A stretch of DNA of 64,000 nt from Hevea brasiliensis (lineage: Eukaryota > Streptophyta > Magnoliopsida > Malpighiales > Euphorbiaceae): the NCBI RefSeq assembly GCF_030052815.1, contig NC_079510.1, forward strand, positions 49,008,725-49,072,724, in the 5' to 3' direction. Both the position numbers and the translations under genes were made by a program. This document shows, piece by piece, positions 12,001 through 24,836 of this stretch (position 1 is the stretch's first letter; the number at the start of each line of letters is the position of its first letter). Below the pieces are notes generated by a model, which saw nothing but the letters and a program-made list of their open reading frames with translations, made no database searches and was not told where the DNA came from.

Positions 12001-15000
12001 TCATTACGGACTTTATCTAGTCCAGTATGGCCAGTCATACACCTTAACATTCTCATCTCTGCAACTCTTATTTTAGACGCATACGACTCCTTCAATGCCC
12101 AACACTCACTACCATATAACATAGCCGGTCGTATGACTGTACAATAAAATTTTCCTTTCAACTTACTGGGAATCTTGCGATCACATAAAACTCTCGTGGC
12201 ACGTCTCCACTTCAACCATCCGGTTTTAATCCTATGACTAACTCCTTCCCTATCACCAGTTTGGCCTTCACTGAACTTGCAATGCATGTATTCTGTCTTC
12301 GTTCTACTTAACTTAAAGCCCTTTGACTCTAGAGTACTTCTCCAAAGCTCTAGCTTTCTATTGACTCCTTTTCGCGTCTCATCTATCAGAACAATATCAT
12401 CCGCAAACATCATGCACTAAGAAATACTCTCTTGTATATGTTTTATCAATTCATCTAAAACTAATGTAAAAAGATAAGGGCTTATAGCTGATCCTTGGTG
12501 TAATTCAATTGAGATCGGAAAATCTCTTGTGTCCCCTCCCACTGTGCGCACAATAGTAGTTGCTCCTTCATGCATATCTTTCAACACATGTATGTACCTA
12601 ATAGATACCCTCTTTTGTTCTAACACACTCCATAGGACATCTCTTGGAACACTATCATAAGCCTTCTCCAAATCAATAAAAACCATGTGTAGATCTTTCT
12701 TCACATCTCTATATTTCTCCATCAAGCTTCTAATGAGAGTTTGAGTTTTTTAGGATAAGACATTGTTTGAGGCTGGTTTTTGCTATTTAACCAAGTTAAT
12801 TCACATGCTAAAATTTAATTATTGACTTTCTTGACTGATGTTTAGCATTAAATTCAAATAGTTTTTCTTATCTTATGTACAAGTTATTGGTTGTGATGTT
12901 TTGAGGAAGGGGATGCTGCTCTTGGTAATGGTGGCCTTGCTCGTCTTTCAGCTTGTCAAATTGATTCCTTAGCAACATTGGACTATCCTGCATTGGGGTA
13001 TTATTCTGCTCTGTGATTTCATTTATTGATCGTTACACATGTTAAAAATGATAATTGCCTCTCTGAAGTTGTCATCTTCCAAAAACCAAACCAGACTGTG
13101 AAATTGGCTGTGTATCTTTGATCAAGCTTCAGTCATTTTATCATCAACATCTTATACAATGTTGTAAAGCCTGATAGTGACAGCCAACCTAAAATCAAGA
13201 AAAGATGACTGATAATTCAGTAAAAATTTCTTCTCCTTTCAGAGATCAATTCCAAATAGCTTTACCTTCATTATATATTTTAGAAGGGGATAAATTTCTT
13301 TTAGAGATAACAGGAAATAAGTATCCGTTAAATAGAAGAAGATAAACAGCTTGTCTTCTTCATGCTAGTGGTCAGATAAGATGGAAAGTTACACAAAGTT
13401 CCCTAAGTTTTGGTGCAACTCATATTTTCTTTGTTAAACAAGCAAATAGGCAAATGATGGTGTGAAGTCTTCCTGTAATTGATGAATATTCTCAATTATA
13501 AACTATTACATATTAATAACCGTCCGGTGACTGCAAGTTTTTAGTATGTATTGTGTCGGAAGATTTATTGATTGTATAGAATCACACCTTACTTTTTTTT
13601 CAGTTATGGGCTGCGATACCAGTATGGGTTGTACCGTCAGGTCATATTGGATGGCTATCAGCATGAACAACCTTATTATTGGTTAAATTTTGGAAATCCT
13701 TGGGAAATAGAACGGATTCATGTAACTTACCCTGTGAAGGTTGCAAGTACTTCCCCTCTTTTTGCTGTGGTCAATTTTTTCCGTTGATTCTTGCTTGTCA
13801 TGTCACTGCAAATCCATCCATTCTGTTGTCTTAAACTTATTTGCAACTGTTTTTCTGGCTGTGTTGGATTAATTAGTTCTATGGGACCGTTGAAGAGGAA
13901 GATTTCAATGGAGGAAAACGTCAAGTTTGGGTCCCCAAAGAAACGGTAAACTGTAATAATCTTCATGTACTCTGCATTCTTCAAAGTTTATGACATTTAT
14001 AGATTTACAAGAGTTTATGTGTCTTAATGTTATGAAGTACATTTGTGAATAAGTACTCAAGTTTCTTGAGTAGATGGGGATTTTTTTTTTCAGCTTATTT
14101 GTTTTTCTGTATGCTGGTAGGTTGAAGCTGTAGCCTATGACAATCCAATACCTGGCTATGGAACCAGGAATACAATTACTCTTCGCCTCTGGGCTGCAAA
14201 ACCAAGTGATCAAAATGATATGGTAAATTTTACTACAGTTGAATATTATTCATTTCAAGTATGTTTATTTCATTTTATTTTTATGTTTCTACTTATGCCA
14301 TGCAGGGTTGAAACTGTACTAGTAGAACATTTAAGAAAATATTTACTTGATTTATAAACGCTATAAAGATGATCTTTTATATTTAGCATAATTTATTAGT
14401 TCGCTTGTAAATAGTATATCATCATGAGAGGAAGATAGAGGCCAAGAAGATAATATTTGACTAAGGAAGCCCTATATCCCAATTATTTTGGGCCTGCTCG
14501 TTGGTCCAGTTGAAGTTTAAAAACTAAGTTTGGGTCAATATAGTTACATAGCTGGAAGAACAAATTTATGCAATTAGAAATTTCTATTAGCTTGCTCAGG
14601 TATTTTAGAGATCTACTAAAAAGTTGACTTTTAATCTGAAAATTTTGACATGCTTATATATAGAGTGTAGACATAGATAATCATTTCGCTTTGGTAGGGA
14701 AACAAATAGTTGCTCTGTTTAAGCATTTTTCCAATTTATGATACTATGTGTCACTATTTATGATATCTGGAAGAGTACTAAGTCTCCCCGAGTCCTTCCT
14801 TATTTGCAGGAGTCCTATAATACTGGAGACTACATCGATGCGGTTGTCAATCGAAGGACGGCAGAAACCATAAGTAGCATTTTGTACCCTGATGACCGCT
14901 CACATCAGGCATTGCTTTTTCTCTTCTATTCTTTAGTTATTGCTTATGTTTTGCAATCTGATTCAGCCCTATTGCGTCTTTTCTTCATGCTTCATTCATG

Positions 15001-18000
15001 GTGCTTGTATTTTATGGCAGTTTATTGTTTCAGGGCTTTATTGTGTAGAGATGAAAGCAGGATATTTCATGCTTCTTTCCTAAAATATTCTTTTTCATTC
15101 TTTCATTTTTAGCTGTTCACTTTTTCCATGTCATTTTTTCCTGTACTTTATTCATGCTTTTATAACCTATAATTAGGCAGCAGAAAGACTATGCAGGGTT
15201 AGATGGGCATTAAATTAATCATTGGTGGATAAATCCTGGATGCTTCCTTTTTGCATTACTGTTGTTGCTTAGTGGCATCAAATTCTCTAACTTATGCATA
15301 TCCTATCTGGCCATGCATTTTTCATCGTTTGATTGCTCTTTCAGGGGAAGGAACTACGGCTGAAACAACAATATTTTTTTGTCTCTGCATCATTGCAAGA
15401 CATTATTCGGAGGTTCAAAGACGCTCACAGTAACTTTGATGACTTCCCAGAAAAGGTTTCTCATCTCTGTAATTTCTCATTATCATTGTGCGCAAATCAC
15501 ATTTTCAAACTAATTAAATGTTATTAAAAAATCACGATTCTTAATTTTTATGACTCAATAGTTGGCATGCTAAGTTACATTTCTGCCAGTTATTTTTACA
15601 TATTCTAGTTTGAGAAAAAAGGAACTCTCTAATCACCTACTTATCAGCTAGGCTAGATTTAGTTGGCCCCTAAATAAATAATAATATTCATATATAAAGC
15701 TGCGTGTATAGGTGTAAATAAAATTTTTATGTATTATTGCCCCTTCCCTGGAAACAAAAATTACAAAAATTAAAGTATTGCATGCTGTGCACGGGCTGCT
15801 CTAGGATTTAGAAATAGAGAGCATCTATACCACATGTTTGGAAACTATTATCTATATCCACCGGATTTTCGCCCGTAGAAGCTTCACCGTATTCGGATGC
15901 CATATAACCAGCAGATTAAGGTTCAGATGATGCTTCCAAAGAGCATCCGGGTGTAAAACTTGCGCAACTATATCCAGCAAGGCACCAAGTTCAATTCTCG
16001 CAAGGAAGACGTTATCGGTGAGACATAACTCGGAATTCAAATTTTCAGGTTCTATTTCAAGTGCACCAAATGTTCTGCCGAGCTTGCGTTGAAGACTGAT
16101 CCTCAAAATTCTGATTATACTGTCGAGAATGGAGCTACGTAAAATTTTGAGCAGCGCGGAGGAAGCTGATAAGGAAAGGCAAAAGAGGGATGCCGAGGAG
16201 ATGGGTGATGCAATGAAAACCTTGGAGAACTGGACCTTGGAATCCAAGAGAGAGATGGACTTTCTTGCCTCACTTAATGAAATGAAGTCTATCAAGTCAA
16301 GACAGGCAACTGTGAGCATAGGTGCTATGCTCGAGGCTTTGCAGAAGACAGCTGCAGAAAAGTAGTAGAAGTTGGAAGAAGTGGATGGGGCACTTATGAA
16401 ATCAATATTTGAACGGAGGCCAAAAGAGGTTATTCGAAGGATTTCTGATGTGGATTTGGATGATGATGAAGATTTCAAAACTTTGTGTGATAATCCGAAG
16501 AGAATGAAGGTTTCTAATGAAGGCCTGAGTAAACATAGATTTTTATAACAAAGGCCAATGTTTTAGATAGCGCAGATAGATTTTTTAACAAAGGCCAATG
16601 TTTTAGATATCGCAGACAATGGGACGCAAACTGATGCCAAACCCTAGTTCCTTATTTCCAATTGTCAGCATTGCGGTTATTAAGTAATCAGTTGGAAATT
16701 ATGATGGTAGCAAGCTGGCTAAACGAGTGGAGGGACAAGGTAATGACACAAACAATGGACTACCATCGATGAGCCAGAACTACAATAGTGAGTTTTGAGT
16801 ATTAGTTTCAGCCAGGGGGGAATTATGTAAATCTGACTATAAAGATTTTATGAGTCCTCAAACTTATTTTATTTCTATATAGAAATAAGAATTTGTAGGG
16901 ATTTGTTATTGTGTAGTCCTAATGGGATTCCTGATCCTAATGTTTCTTTTTTTTTTTTTTTATACAAACACTGGGCCTAGTTATTTTCATAATTTTTAGT
17001 TTTTATTATCTCAATTTATTGAGATTAATATAATTTTGAGAATTAGTTCTCTTTCCCTAGCATTTGTCCTTGTTTACCTTTGTTCTTGTTCTTGGTTCTA
17101 CATCATTATGGTTAGTCTGCTTATTGGCACTATGCTCTTATACATTATGTAGGTTGCTCTGCAGCTGAATGATACTCACCCATCTCTTGCGATAGTTGAG
17201 GTCATGAGAGTGCTCATCGATGAAGAGCATTTGAGTTGGAGCAGAGCATGGGACATTGTGTGCAAGATTTTCTCTTTTACAACTCACACAGTGTTGCCTG
17301 AAGGATTGGAGAAAATCCCTGTTGATCTACTGGAAAGTCTTCTACCGCGTCATTTACAAGTGGGTTCTGATAGATGTTCTAAATGCATTTTTCTTGTGTA
17401 AATATATTCCTAATGCTTTTTGGACAAATTTCTAATGATACTGCTTTGGCTTTTCCCAGAATTGTGAGTTTCTAGTTCAGAATGTATAACTGTGTTATCA
17501 CCTAATGTATATATGTGTGTGTGCTCTTTGTATTTTACATCCAATAAGATTATAGAAACATTTTTGAAACATGGATAGTTGGGGAAGAGAAGTATTGTCT
17601 TTCTTTTCTGTTATCATTTTTTTTCCTGATGAAATTGCTCTTTTATTCAGATAATATATGATATAAACTTCAATTTCATTGAAAAGTTGAAGAAGAGAAT
17701 TGGTTTAGATTATGACCGGCTTTCCAGGATGTCAATTGTTGAGGAAGGTGCTGCGAAGGTAGTTGCAATATCCATTCAATTTTTTTTTTTCCAATAGTAT
17801 CTTTTCCTGGATGATTTCATTTGGCATAATTGTGCTAACAGCTTGAACTAGTCTATTCTAAAAGAACCTTCTCTTCATTTTCTGTGTTGTCTTACTAATG
17901 CAATCAATATAGTTTGCTTAGTCTTAGACACTTTTGTGATGCAAAAATAGTATTAAAAAATGAGGAAGATATTAGATTGCAATGCAATCTGATAAATAGT

Positions 18001-21000
18001 TTTCAAAATTGAGAAACAAATATCTCTCAAATTAACTATTTTAAGACCTGAGGTTTTTCATCTTTTGAGATTTTATTGGCTTCACAAGTATCTTCAAGAC
18101 TGGGGAATCTTTCAACCTCTAGCTTGGTTTAGGTTCTAAAACTTGGAAGCATGAGGTTTTTTGTGTCTCTTTAGATATCCAACATTATTGATCAATATAC
18201 ATTGATGAAGACAAGATGGGCTGAAGTGGTAAAAGATTTACATTGTATTTGATAACAGAAGACTTGACTTTAAATAGAGTTGAATTGAGGAACAGGATCC
18301 ATGTACTACCCAACTAATCTTGGGTTGAGGCCTAATTGGATTGTACATTGAGAAGGATCCAAATATTATTCTCCCTCTCTCTTACTAATGGAAAGGGAAT
18401 AATCAATGGCTTCTACCTTCTTGGGTAATTTACTACTAGATTATTTATTTTCTTTAATAAGTTTCCCGCTCCAATGCACATCTCAGTGTTGGTGTGGTGA
18501 ATCGTAATACTAGTGTGAAATTTGAGATTTTATTTACATTGTTTGACAGAGTATTCGGATGGCAAATCTATCAATTGTCTGTTCTCACACTGTGAATGGT
18601 GTTTCTAAAATACACGCGGAGTTGTTAAAAACAAGAGTTTTCAAGGTAAAATACCATTCTCATTTTTATGTGCTTGTTTCATTCCTTTTCTGAAATGTGC
18701 TTCTTGGAGCTTAATCAGCAAATTTATCTGACACTCTCTGGAACATCTTTGCAGGACTTCTATGAGCTGTGGCCTCACAAATTTCATTACAAGACTAATG
18801 GAGTAACCCAGGTTGAGATTATTTATTGTCTACAATATTTTTTTAGTTTATCGTTTATTTTATCTTTTATCATGTTCTAAATCAAGCTGTGTAAGAACTG
18901 TTAACTGTATATTTGAAAGGATTTTGATGGTCCATTTGGAATTGGACCTTGGACTTTGGGTGTAATCACCTACAAATGAAGACTCCAACATTTCTAGTAA
19001 CCAAGGAATCTGAACTATACTACAACATTTTTAGCAATGTGAAATCTGGATCATCTGTGATTGTGGGTTCCATATTTTGGATCCACGAGAATACCATGTG
19101 TTGGATGGTTAGATTTCATTACTATGGGAGTATAAATGTAGACTCCTTAATGCAAGGATATTATCTCCTCATAGCTCAGACAATTCAAACGTTTATCATG
19201 CTGAATATGCTCTGGGATGCGTATTTTTTAACAGTTTTGATAATTTAATGAATTCCTCTTCAATGCAGCCTGCAGTTTTGATATTCAAAATGCATTAGAA
19301 ACATGCATTTCTTTTGACGCCTGCGTCTAACACTGATGATACCCTGCAAGAACTTTATATGCATTTCCCGCAAATGTCCCCAGCTTTTCTTCAACTTGGT
19401 TTAGTTTCGTATTTTAGTTCTTGTTGTTATTGAAAGATTAAGCAAATATGGAAATTAATTGCCATACTTGCTTTTGGGTTGCAATGTTGCATTTGGGGTT
19501 GATAACTAAATTGAGTGTATATTACTGATTTTCTCTACATGTGAAGTGCTTTTGATCTATTAACATGTGATGTCTCAGCGTCGCTGGATTGTTGTCAGCA
19601 ACCCAAGTTTATGTGCGCTTATCTCAAAATGGCTTGGGACAGAAGCTTGGATTCGCAATTTGGACCTATTAGCAGGCTTGCAAGAGTATGCCACAAATGC
19701 TGATTTACATCAAGAATGGAAGATGGTAACTTTCAGCTTTAATGTGCATGCATTTGCTCTGCAAGCAAATCGTATAGCTTTTTCATGTAAGAATATATTT
19801 GTTACAATCATTTTTGCTGTTGTAGGTGAGGAAGGTTAACAAAATGAGGCTTGCAGAATATATTGAAACAATGAGCGGGGTCAAGGTTTGAGTGAAAGCT
19901 TTCATTGGAATTCTTACGCATCTCCTTGTTTCCTTTTTAAGAAGGTTTATGCCTTTAGAAGCTTTTATGTGATCTTATTTAGCATTATATCATTTCAATT
20001 GCAGGTCAGTGTGGATGCAATGTTTGATGTGCAGATAAAGCGAATACACGAGTACAAAAGACAGTTTCTCAATATACTTGGCATCATTCACAGATATGAT
20101 TGCATTAAGGTGACTGGAATCTTCTTGAGTGAAAAATTTTATTTTCAATTAACCATATTTTAGCTGATTGGATCTGAAATGAGACTCTCTCCTTATCAAC
20201 TCACCAACTTGAACTCTCTCCTTATCAACTCACTAACTTGAGTGAATATATTTATCTTCCATCTTATTGCTGGAAACTAAACTGCACTTATATTGTTTTC
20301 TGGGTGCATTTGTGCACTACTGAAGAGCACCTCAGCATTTATTGCCTGCATTAGTTTTACCAGGATGTATGATATTCTGACTTTGTCGCAGAACATGGAG
20401 AAGAATGACAGGAGAAATGTTGTCCCTCGTGTTTGCATAATTGGAGGAAAAGCTGCTCCTGGTTATGAAATTGCAAAGAAGATTATCAAACTTTGTCATG
20501 CTGTAGCAGAAAAAATTAACAATGACCCAGATGTTGATGATCTTTTGAAGCTGGTAAGACGATATCATATCCTGTGTCAATTTGTAAGACAACGCGTGCA
20601 TGCTTGGTTGTGTAACATTTACTAGAAATGGGTCTGCCGACCAATTTCAAAGCATAAGCAAGGCAAAAATTAAGTGAACAAAACTTCTCTGAGCTCTGAA
20701 ATTTCAACCATCCACTCTATAATTTTTTTTGCTGACTTTCATTATTGAGCAGCCATTGCGTTATAGCTTTTTAGTATCTATTCAGAAAAATTAGTTTTGG
20801 GATGATTTTGCTTCACCTTCTGTTTCCTGCCAGCAGCATATCCCTTGGGAGCTACTGAAGATTTTACTTTGGTCCTCTTCTTATGTGATATAGCTGTTAA
20901 CATTTCTGATTCTGGTTTTGTACCATGATAGGTTTTTATCCCTGATTACAATGTCTCTGTTGCTGAGTTGGTAATACCGGGGGCTGACCTATCACAACAC

Positions 21001-23291
21001 ATAAGGTTTGTAAGTCTCATATTATGCCAGTTCAATGAAAAACTAATTTCAACTACAATCATTTCTTATTTAAGTTACTTGTTGCATCATTAACCTGTTG
21101 ATTGCTAATATTCCAACCCAGTTAAGAATTTTAATTGTAGGAGCCATTTGAGATTTTTACCAATTTACATTTCTAGTTTCTCAAGAAGTCAATTCGGATC
21201 ACCACTAGCCAGGTAGGGGGGGACAAGGGGCAGCCTTGGCCCACCAACCCTTTCAAAATTGTATAGGGTTGATTTAAAAAAAAAAAAAAATTTGTTTTGT
21301 TTCATCCCCCAAAAAAATGCTTTGTTATAAACAGTTTGAAATGTTAACAACACCACTTATTTCTCGTTATTTATGTAAAAAAAAATCTACTAATTAAAAA
21401 ATTAGTCTAATAAAATTAAAATGCAATTGTTGGTTATTGTTTAAAAAAAGATTCAGAATATTATATTTGAAAGTTAATCAACAATATATTTTGGCTTTTA
21501 GTTATTCTCCTTTCAAATTCTAAATAGGAACAATAATAACAAATCCAAAGATACAAAATTTTACATCTACAGTTTTTCCCTCTTAAAGGATTTTCAACCT
21601 CCTAATTTTCATCATATGAGACTATAATAGATGGATTATTTCAATTTTGCAGTTTAAATTGTTAATTTTGTTTGATAGTTTATGGTAAGTTTACTCAAAT
21701 ATTTCTTTTATTTTTCAAATTTTATTTTTAAACTTGATAGTTATTATTTATTTTCTATTTTATTATCGTTCGTTATATAGAATTGTATATTTAATTAATT
21801 TTCATATATTTAAATAGGTACTAAATGACTAATCTGTAAAATATAAAAGTTATATAATAATATAAACTAGTATTGTATTGTATGCATTCTTTTTATAAAA
21901 ATTTATTTATGGATATTTCAATTTTATAATTTTTTTTAATTAATTGATCTATAATTTCTTTTCATTAGGTTATAATACATTCAAATCAGTAATTGTTAAT
22001 TTATTTTTTAAAGGGGAAAAAGTTTTAACCACTAAAAATTTGATGAATTAATTTTTCTATCCGATAATGACATATAATTTTTCTCCAACTTTGGCCTTCT
22101 CTAAGATGTTTTCTGCCTTTGCCCCTGGCCACTAGTCTGATAAAGTGTTCTTCTGAATGTAGTAAGAGATGGCTGAAAGGTTTCTGTATGTACTCATGTA
22201 ATTTGATCCTATTTTTCAACTGTCCTAGAGCGTGTTCGTATTAGTGGCATCAATGCCTTACATAAAATTCTAGATGATATTGTTCATGTACTTTTCTTCC
22301 ATAAATTTTGTGCCATCCGCCCATCCTGTCGATTCTGTATAACATTCATCTTTTTTCTTTGTTTTCTATGCAGCACTGCTGGACATGAGGCGTCGGGAAC
22401 TGGCAGCATGAAGTTTTTGATGAATGGATGTTTACTTCTAGCTACTGCAGATGGTTCAACCATTGAAATTATAGAAGAGATAGGTGCAGATAACATGGTA
22501 AGAACCATCAGAAATGAAGTTTGTAAGTATGCTATTTGAAGGAGAAACTTGTGCGCAATTGATAATTTGATATTAGATGAGTGGCTTTCTGATGGAATAA
22601 ATTTTCCTTCCAGTTTTTGTTTGGTGCAAAAGTAAATGAAGTTCCAGTTTTGCGCGAGAAAGGACCTGCTCTTAAAGTACCTCTTCAATTTGCTCGTGTT
22701 GTAAGGTATCTCCCCCCAAAAAATTAAGTAAATGAGTGGATAAATAAAATAGAAGAAGAATGAAGGCATTACTGCACCATGACTTGAAAAGAATGATGTT
22801 AAATGAATGCAACTTTTGGAGGATAAAAGGCTTGTACATCATGGTCGTTGATACATCGTTGCTTGTGTGTAATTGTTGACGTGTATGTAATTTTCTTTAA
22901 ATTTATGATCTTGAATGACATGTCTACTGCAAGCAGGATGGTTCGAAATGGCTACTTTGGCTTTGAAGACTATTTTAAATCATTGTGTGACAGCGTGGAG
23001 GTTGGCAATGACTTCTACCTCCTTGGTTCTGATTTTGAGAGCTATCTAGAAGCACAGGTAATAATTGTTCACTTGTAATTTTGGCATGGTTTTGCTAGGA
23101 ATGGTGCAAAAATCTTTTCTGACATTATACAACTGCAGGCCGCTGCTGATATGGCATTTGTTGATCAGGAGAAGTGGACTCAAATGAGCATTCTTAGCAT
23201 GGCTGGGTCTGGAAGATTTAGCAGTGACAGAACAATTGAAGAATATGCAGAGAAGACTTGGGGAATTGAACCCTGTAGATGCCCATTCTGA
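9034..23291 (+). CDS. Alpha-glucan (glycogen-type) phosphorylase with N-terminal ACT-like domain
   Basis: Releases glucose-1-phosphate from alpha-1,4-glucans using PLP. There are 22 exons, 1,011 codons plus stop: 9034-9738, 10314-10428, 10672-10772, 12906-12997, 13604-13739, 13877-13945, 14121-14222, 14810-14908, 15345-15455, 17153-17359, 17651-17758, 18550-18645, 18755-18811, 19579-19725, 19826-19885, 20005-20109, 20392-20553, 20932-21005, 22374-22497, 22614-22705, 22937-23057, 23139-23291. All junctions keep frame. Residues 1-80 are Ser/Thr-rich like a plastid transit peptide. Residues ~86-157 resemble an ACT fold ([19 protein letters not shown]). From ~205 the phosphorylase core follows: [19 protein letters not shown], the helix KRIHEYKRQ, and the PLP lysine in [11 protein letters not shown] (K862, codon 22411-22413). 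It lacks the long central insert of plastid PHS1 and differs from cytosolic PHS2. I recall related dicot proteins annotated 'glycogen phosphorylase 1-like'. Plastid targeting is inferred. Confidence 0.9.
11683..12745 (-). mobile_element. 5'-truncated RTE-clade LINE in phosphorylase intron 3
   Basis: Antisense to the host gene. Reverse transcriptase fragments read [23 protein letters not shown], then the catalytic [12 protein letters not shown], then [20 protein letters not shown]. The 3' end (low coordinates) is a (TTGAGT)n-like tail, seen on the plus strand as CAACTCAACTCAACT and typical of plant RTE elements. A TAG replaces the usual Trp codon just before the FADD box (near 12414-12416), so the frame is broken. 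The endonuclease and 5' end are absent. Confidence 0.85.
14909..15344 (+). other. GC-AG intron of the phosphorylase gene
   Basis: The exon before it must end at CAG (14908) to keep the conserved frame into [12 protein letters not shown]. The intron therefore starts with GC (CAG|GCATTG) and ends TTTCAG. No GT donor nearby preserves both frame and homology. All other introns of this gene begin with GT. Confidence 0.7.
15845..16800 (+). pseudogene. Decayed intronless copy of YJU2/CCDC94 splicing factor, in phosphorylase intron 9
   Basis: YJU2 (CWC16) acts in the spliceosome at the first splicing step. Without introns, the plus strand reads [23 protein letters not shown], then [56 protein letters not shown], and later a charged coiled-coil ([16 protein letters not shown]) and [14 protein letters not shown]. 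This follows the family's order over ~230 codons. Stops interrupt it at four or more places in the first 100 codons (after DFRP, SIRV, VIGE and NGAT), the first zinc-ligand Cys pair is damaged, and a frameshift follows near 16135. A ~50-bp direct duplication (AACAAAGGCCAATGTTTTAG) occurs at 16540-16615. I saw no poly-A tail. A retrocopy is the best reading. Confidence 0.85.
20184..20245 (+). repeat. Two-copy ~31-bp tandem repeat in intron 16
   Basis: The block CTCTCTCCTTATCAACTCAC followed by (C/T)AACTTGA occurs twice in a row. A minor intronic duplication with no apparent function. Confidence 0.7.
21209..22128. mobile_element. Non-autonomous hAT-like element in phosphorylase intron 18
   Basis: Ends CCAGGTAGGGGGGGACAAGG (left) and ...CTGCCTTTGCCCCTGG (right) are imperfect inverted repeats. 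They are flanked by a perfect 7-bp direct repeat CCACTAG (21202-21208 and 22129-22135). The G-rich left end with GGCAGCCTTGGCCCACC is typical of plant hAT-Ac-like elements as I know them. The interior is AT-rich with no transposase. It explains the unusual length of this intron. Confidence 0.7.
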
Positions 23292-23660
23292 TCTCTTGTT
23301 CCTCTGAGTTGAAATAACGGTTAAGCAGAACAAATAATGGACCGAGGGACATATTAGCTTTCAGTTTCTATTCAGAAGTATTCTAATTCTCGTTGGCACT
23401 AATTGGCATCAGTTTATGCCAAATGCTGAATGGCCTACGTTAGCGGCAAGCAGGTAACTATGGAAGCGCAATATGCCACTTCAACTTGAGGAGAATAATA
23501 AACGAGTGTCTATACGAGGAGTGATCTGCATATCATTATCAAACAATAAATTTAGGTATGCAGCTGCAAGTTGTAACGAGGAATGTACATGTGTAGCTGT
23601 GAGAGAGTTGTGCACTGTCAACAACTGCGCATTAAGGAATAATGCATATATTCACTCGTG

Positions 23661-23666
23661 AATAAA
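23661..23666 (+). terminator. Candidate polyadenylation signal of the phosphorylase gene
   Basis: AATAAA about 370 bp after the stop codon, in an AT-rich stretch followed by TTATT-rich DNA. Another AATAAA-like motif lies at about 23500. Placement is tentative. Confidence 0.35.
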
Positions 23667-24836
23667 CTGACGTAAAACTTTATTAGCTGTGTTATGAAAA
23701 TGATTATCATGATTGATCGTCATTTTTAACAAACTGCTTTGGAATAATTACCTATAACCAAACCTTCGAATTCGTTGCTTTAGCATTTTTCCCCTTCATT
23801 TTGAAAAGTATGATTTAGCAAAACAGCAATATTTGTCATGGGTTAGGATTCATTAAACCAAAGGTTGATACTAATGCTTTAAATGATCCATCACAATTTC
23901 CCCACTGCACTCTTTAGCAGATGAGCATTTAAAGGCTCAAAGGCAAGCAAGGATTCCTGGATGCTTATTCGAGGGTGATACAAACTTTGCTTGTCTCATT
24001 CCTCTTTCTCATGTCATTTGAAATTTATCCAAAATTCACATGCATTACGAACAGCAACAATGAGTCTTTAAAAATAAGAACTTTCTTAGTTTATGATTTA
24101 TTGTCCGAGATGTTTCTGTTTTGATCTATTTTCATGCTTTACGTGGATTTTTAGCACTGGGTTCAATTTTATTTTGGCAAGGAGTATGCCTTCAGATCAT
24201 ACATGTCCCAAGCTCTCATTCAGTTGGAAAGATTCTTTTCAACAGTGAAAGAGTCCCATCTTGAAGCTTACACTCTCTCTCTTCCTAAGTTTGTACAATA
24301 TTCCGTTTCTTACTTTTCATTTTCCCTCTTCTTAGAATAACCAACAGTGAAAGCCTCCATGTTGGATCCTACGGTAATTTCATTTATATGATCACTGCTG
24401 ATTCTTCTATGAAGCCTCACAACATCAAAATTATGCCCACTTTCCATCATAAATCTCATGTGCTTTCACTTGGCTTTCCCTGGTAGATGAATGAACCGAT
24501 AAAACTTACCAAAGCCCCCTTATTCCAAACGTCACATATTTTCAATGACTGCTGGAGGTTGTTATTTATTATAGTCGGAGGAAGTATTCGTTTGTCGTTA
24601 CTATAATTCAGATTTGAATCTATATGAGCCATTGAATCGATAGCTTGATTTTCAGTTCATCTCTCAAGTAACTATTTCACTGGATTTAAATGCAACTCTC
24701 AACTAATGACATGCCAAGGTAAACAGAGGAAAAGTTTTTTCCTCCAAGGCCATTTTGCACAAGAGTACATTAATTAGTCTCTTTCTTAGGGACCGAAAAT
24801 AGCTGAAAGAATTTTCATTCCAATCTTATCTTCAAG
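23667..24836. other. Intergenic region, no gene seen
   Basis: Ordinary non-repetitive AT-rich DNA between two plus-strand genes. Its right part presumably holds the promoter of the gene starting at 24837; I could not identify a convincing TATA box. Confidence 0.5.

Noticed and set aside
16129..16365. A 78-codon ORF as a real small gene
   Set aside because: It is the coiled-coil part of the YJU2-like pseudogene, with stops and frameshift on both sides.
15852..16478. A 208-codon minus-strand ORF
   Set aside because: Antisense shadow of the YJU2-like pseudogene; Ser-rich low-complexity translation.
9034..23291. Calling the phosphorylase PHS1 (plastid starch phosphorylase)
   Set aside because: The long acidic insert of PHS1 is absent, motifs differ throughout, and an ACT-like domain is present.
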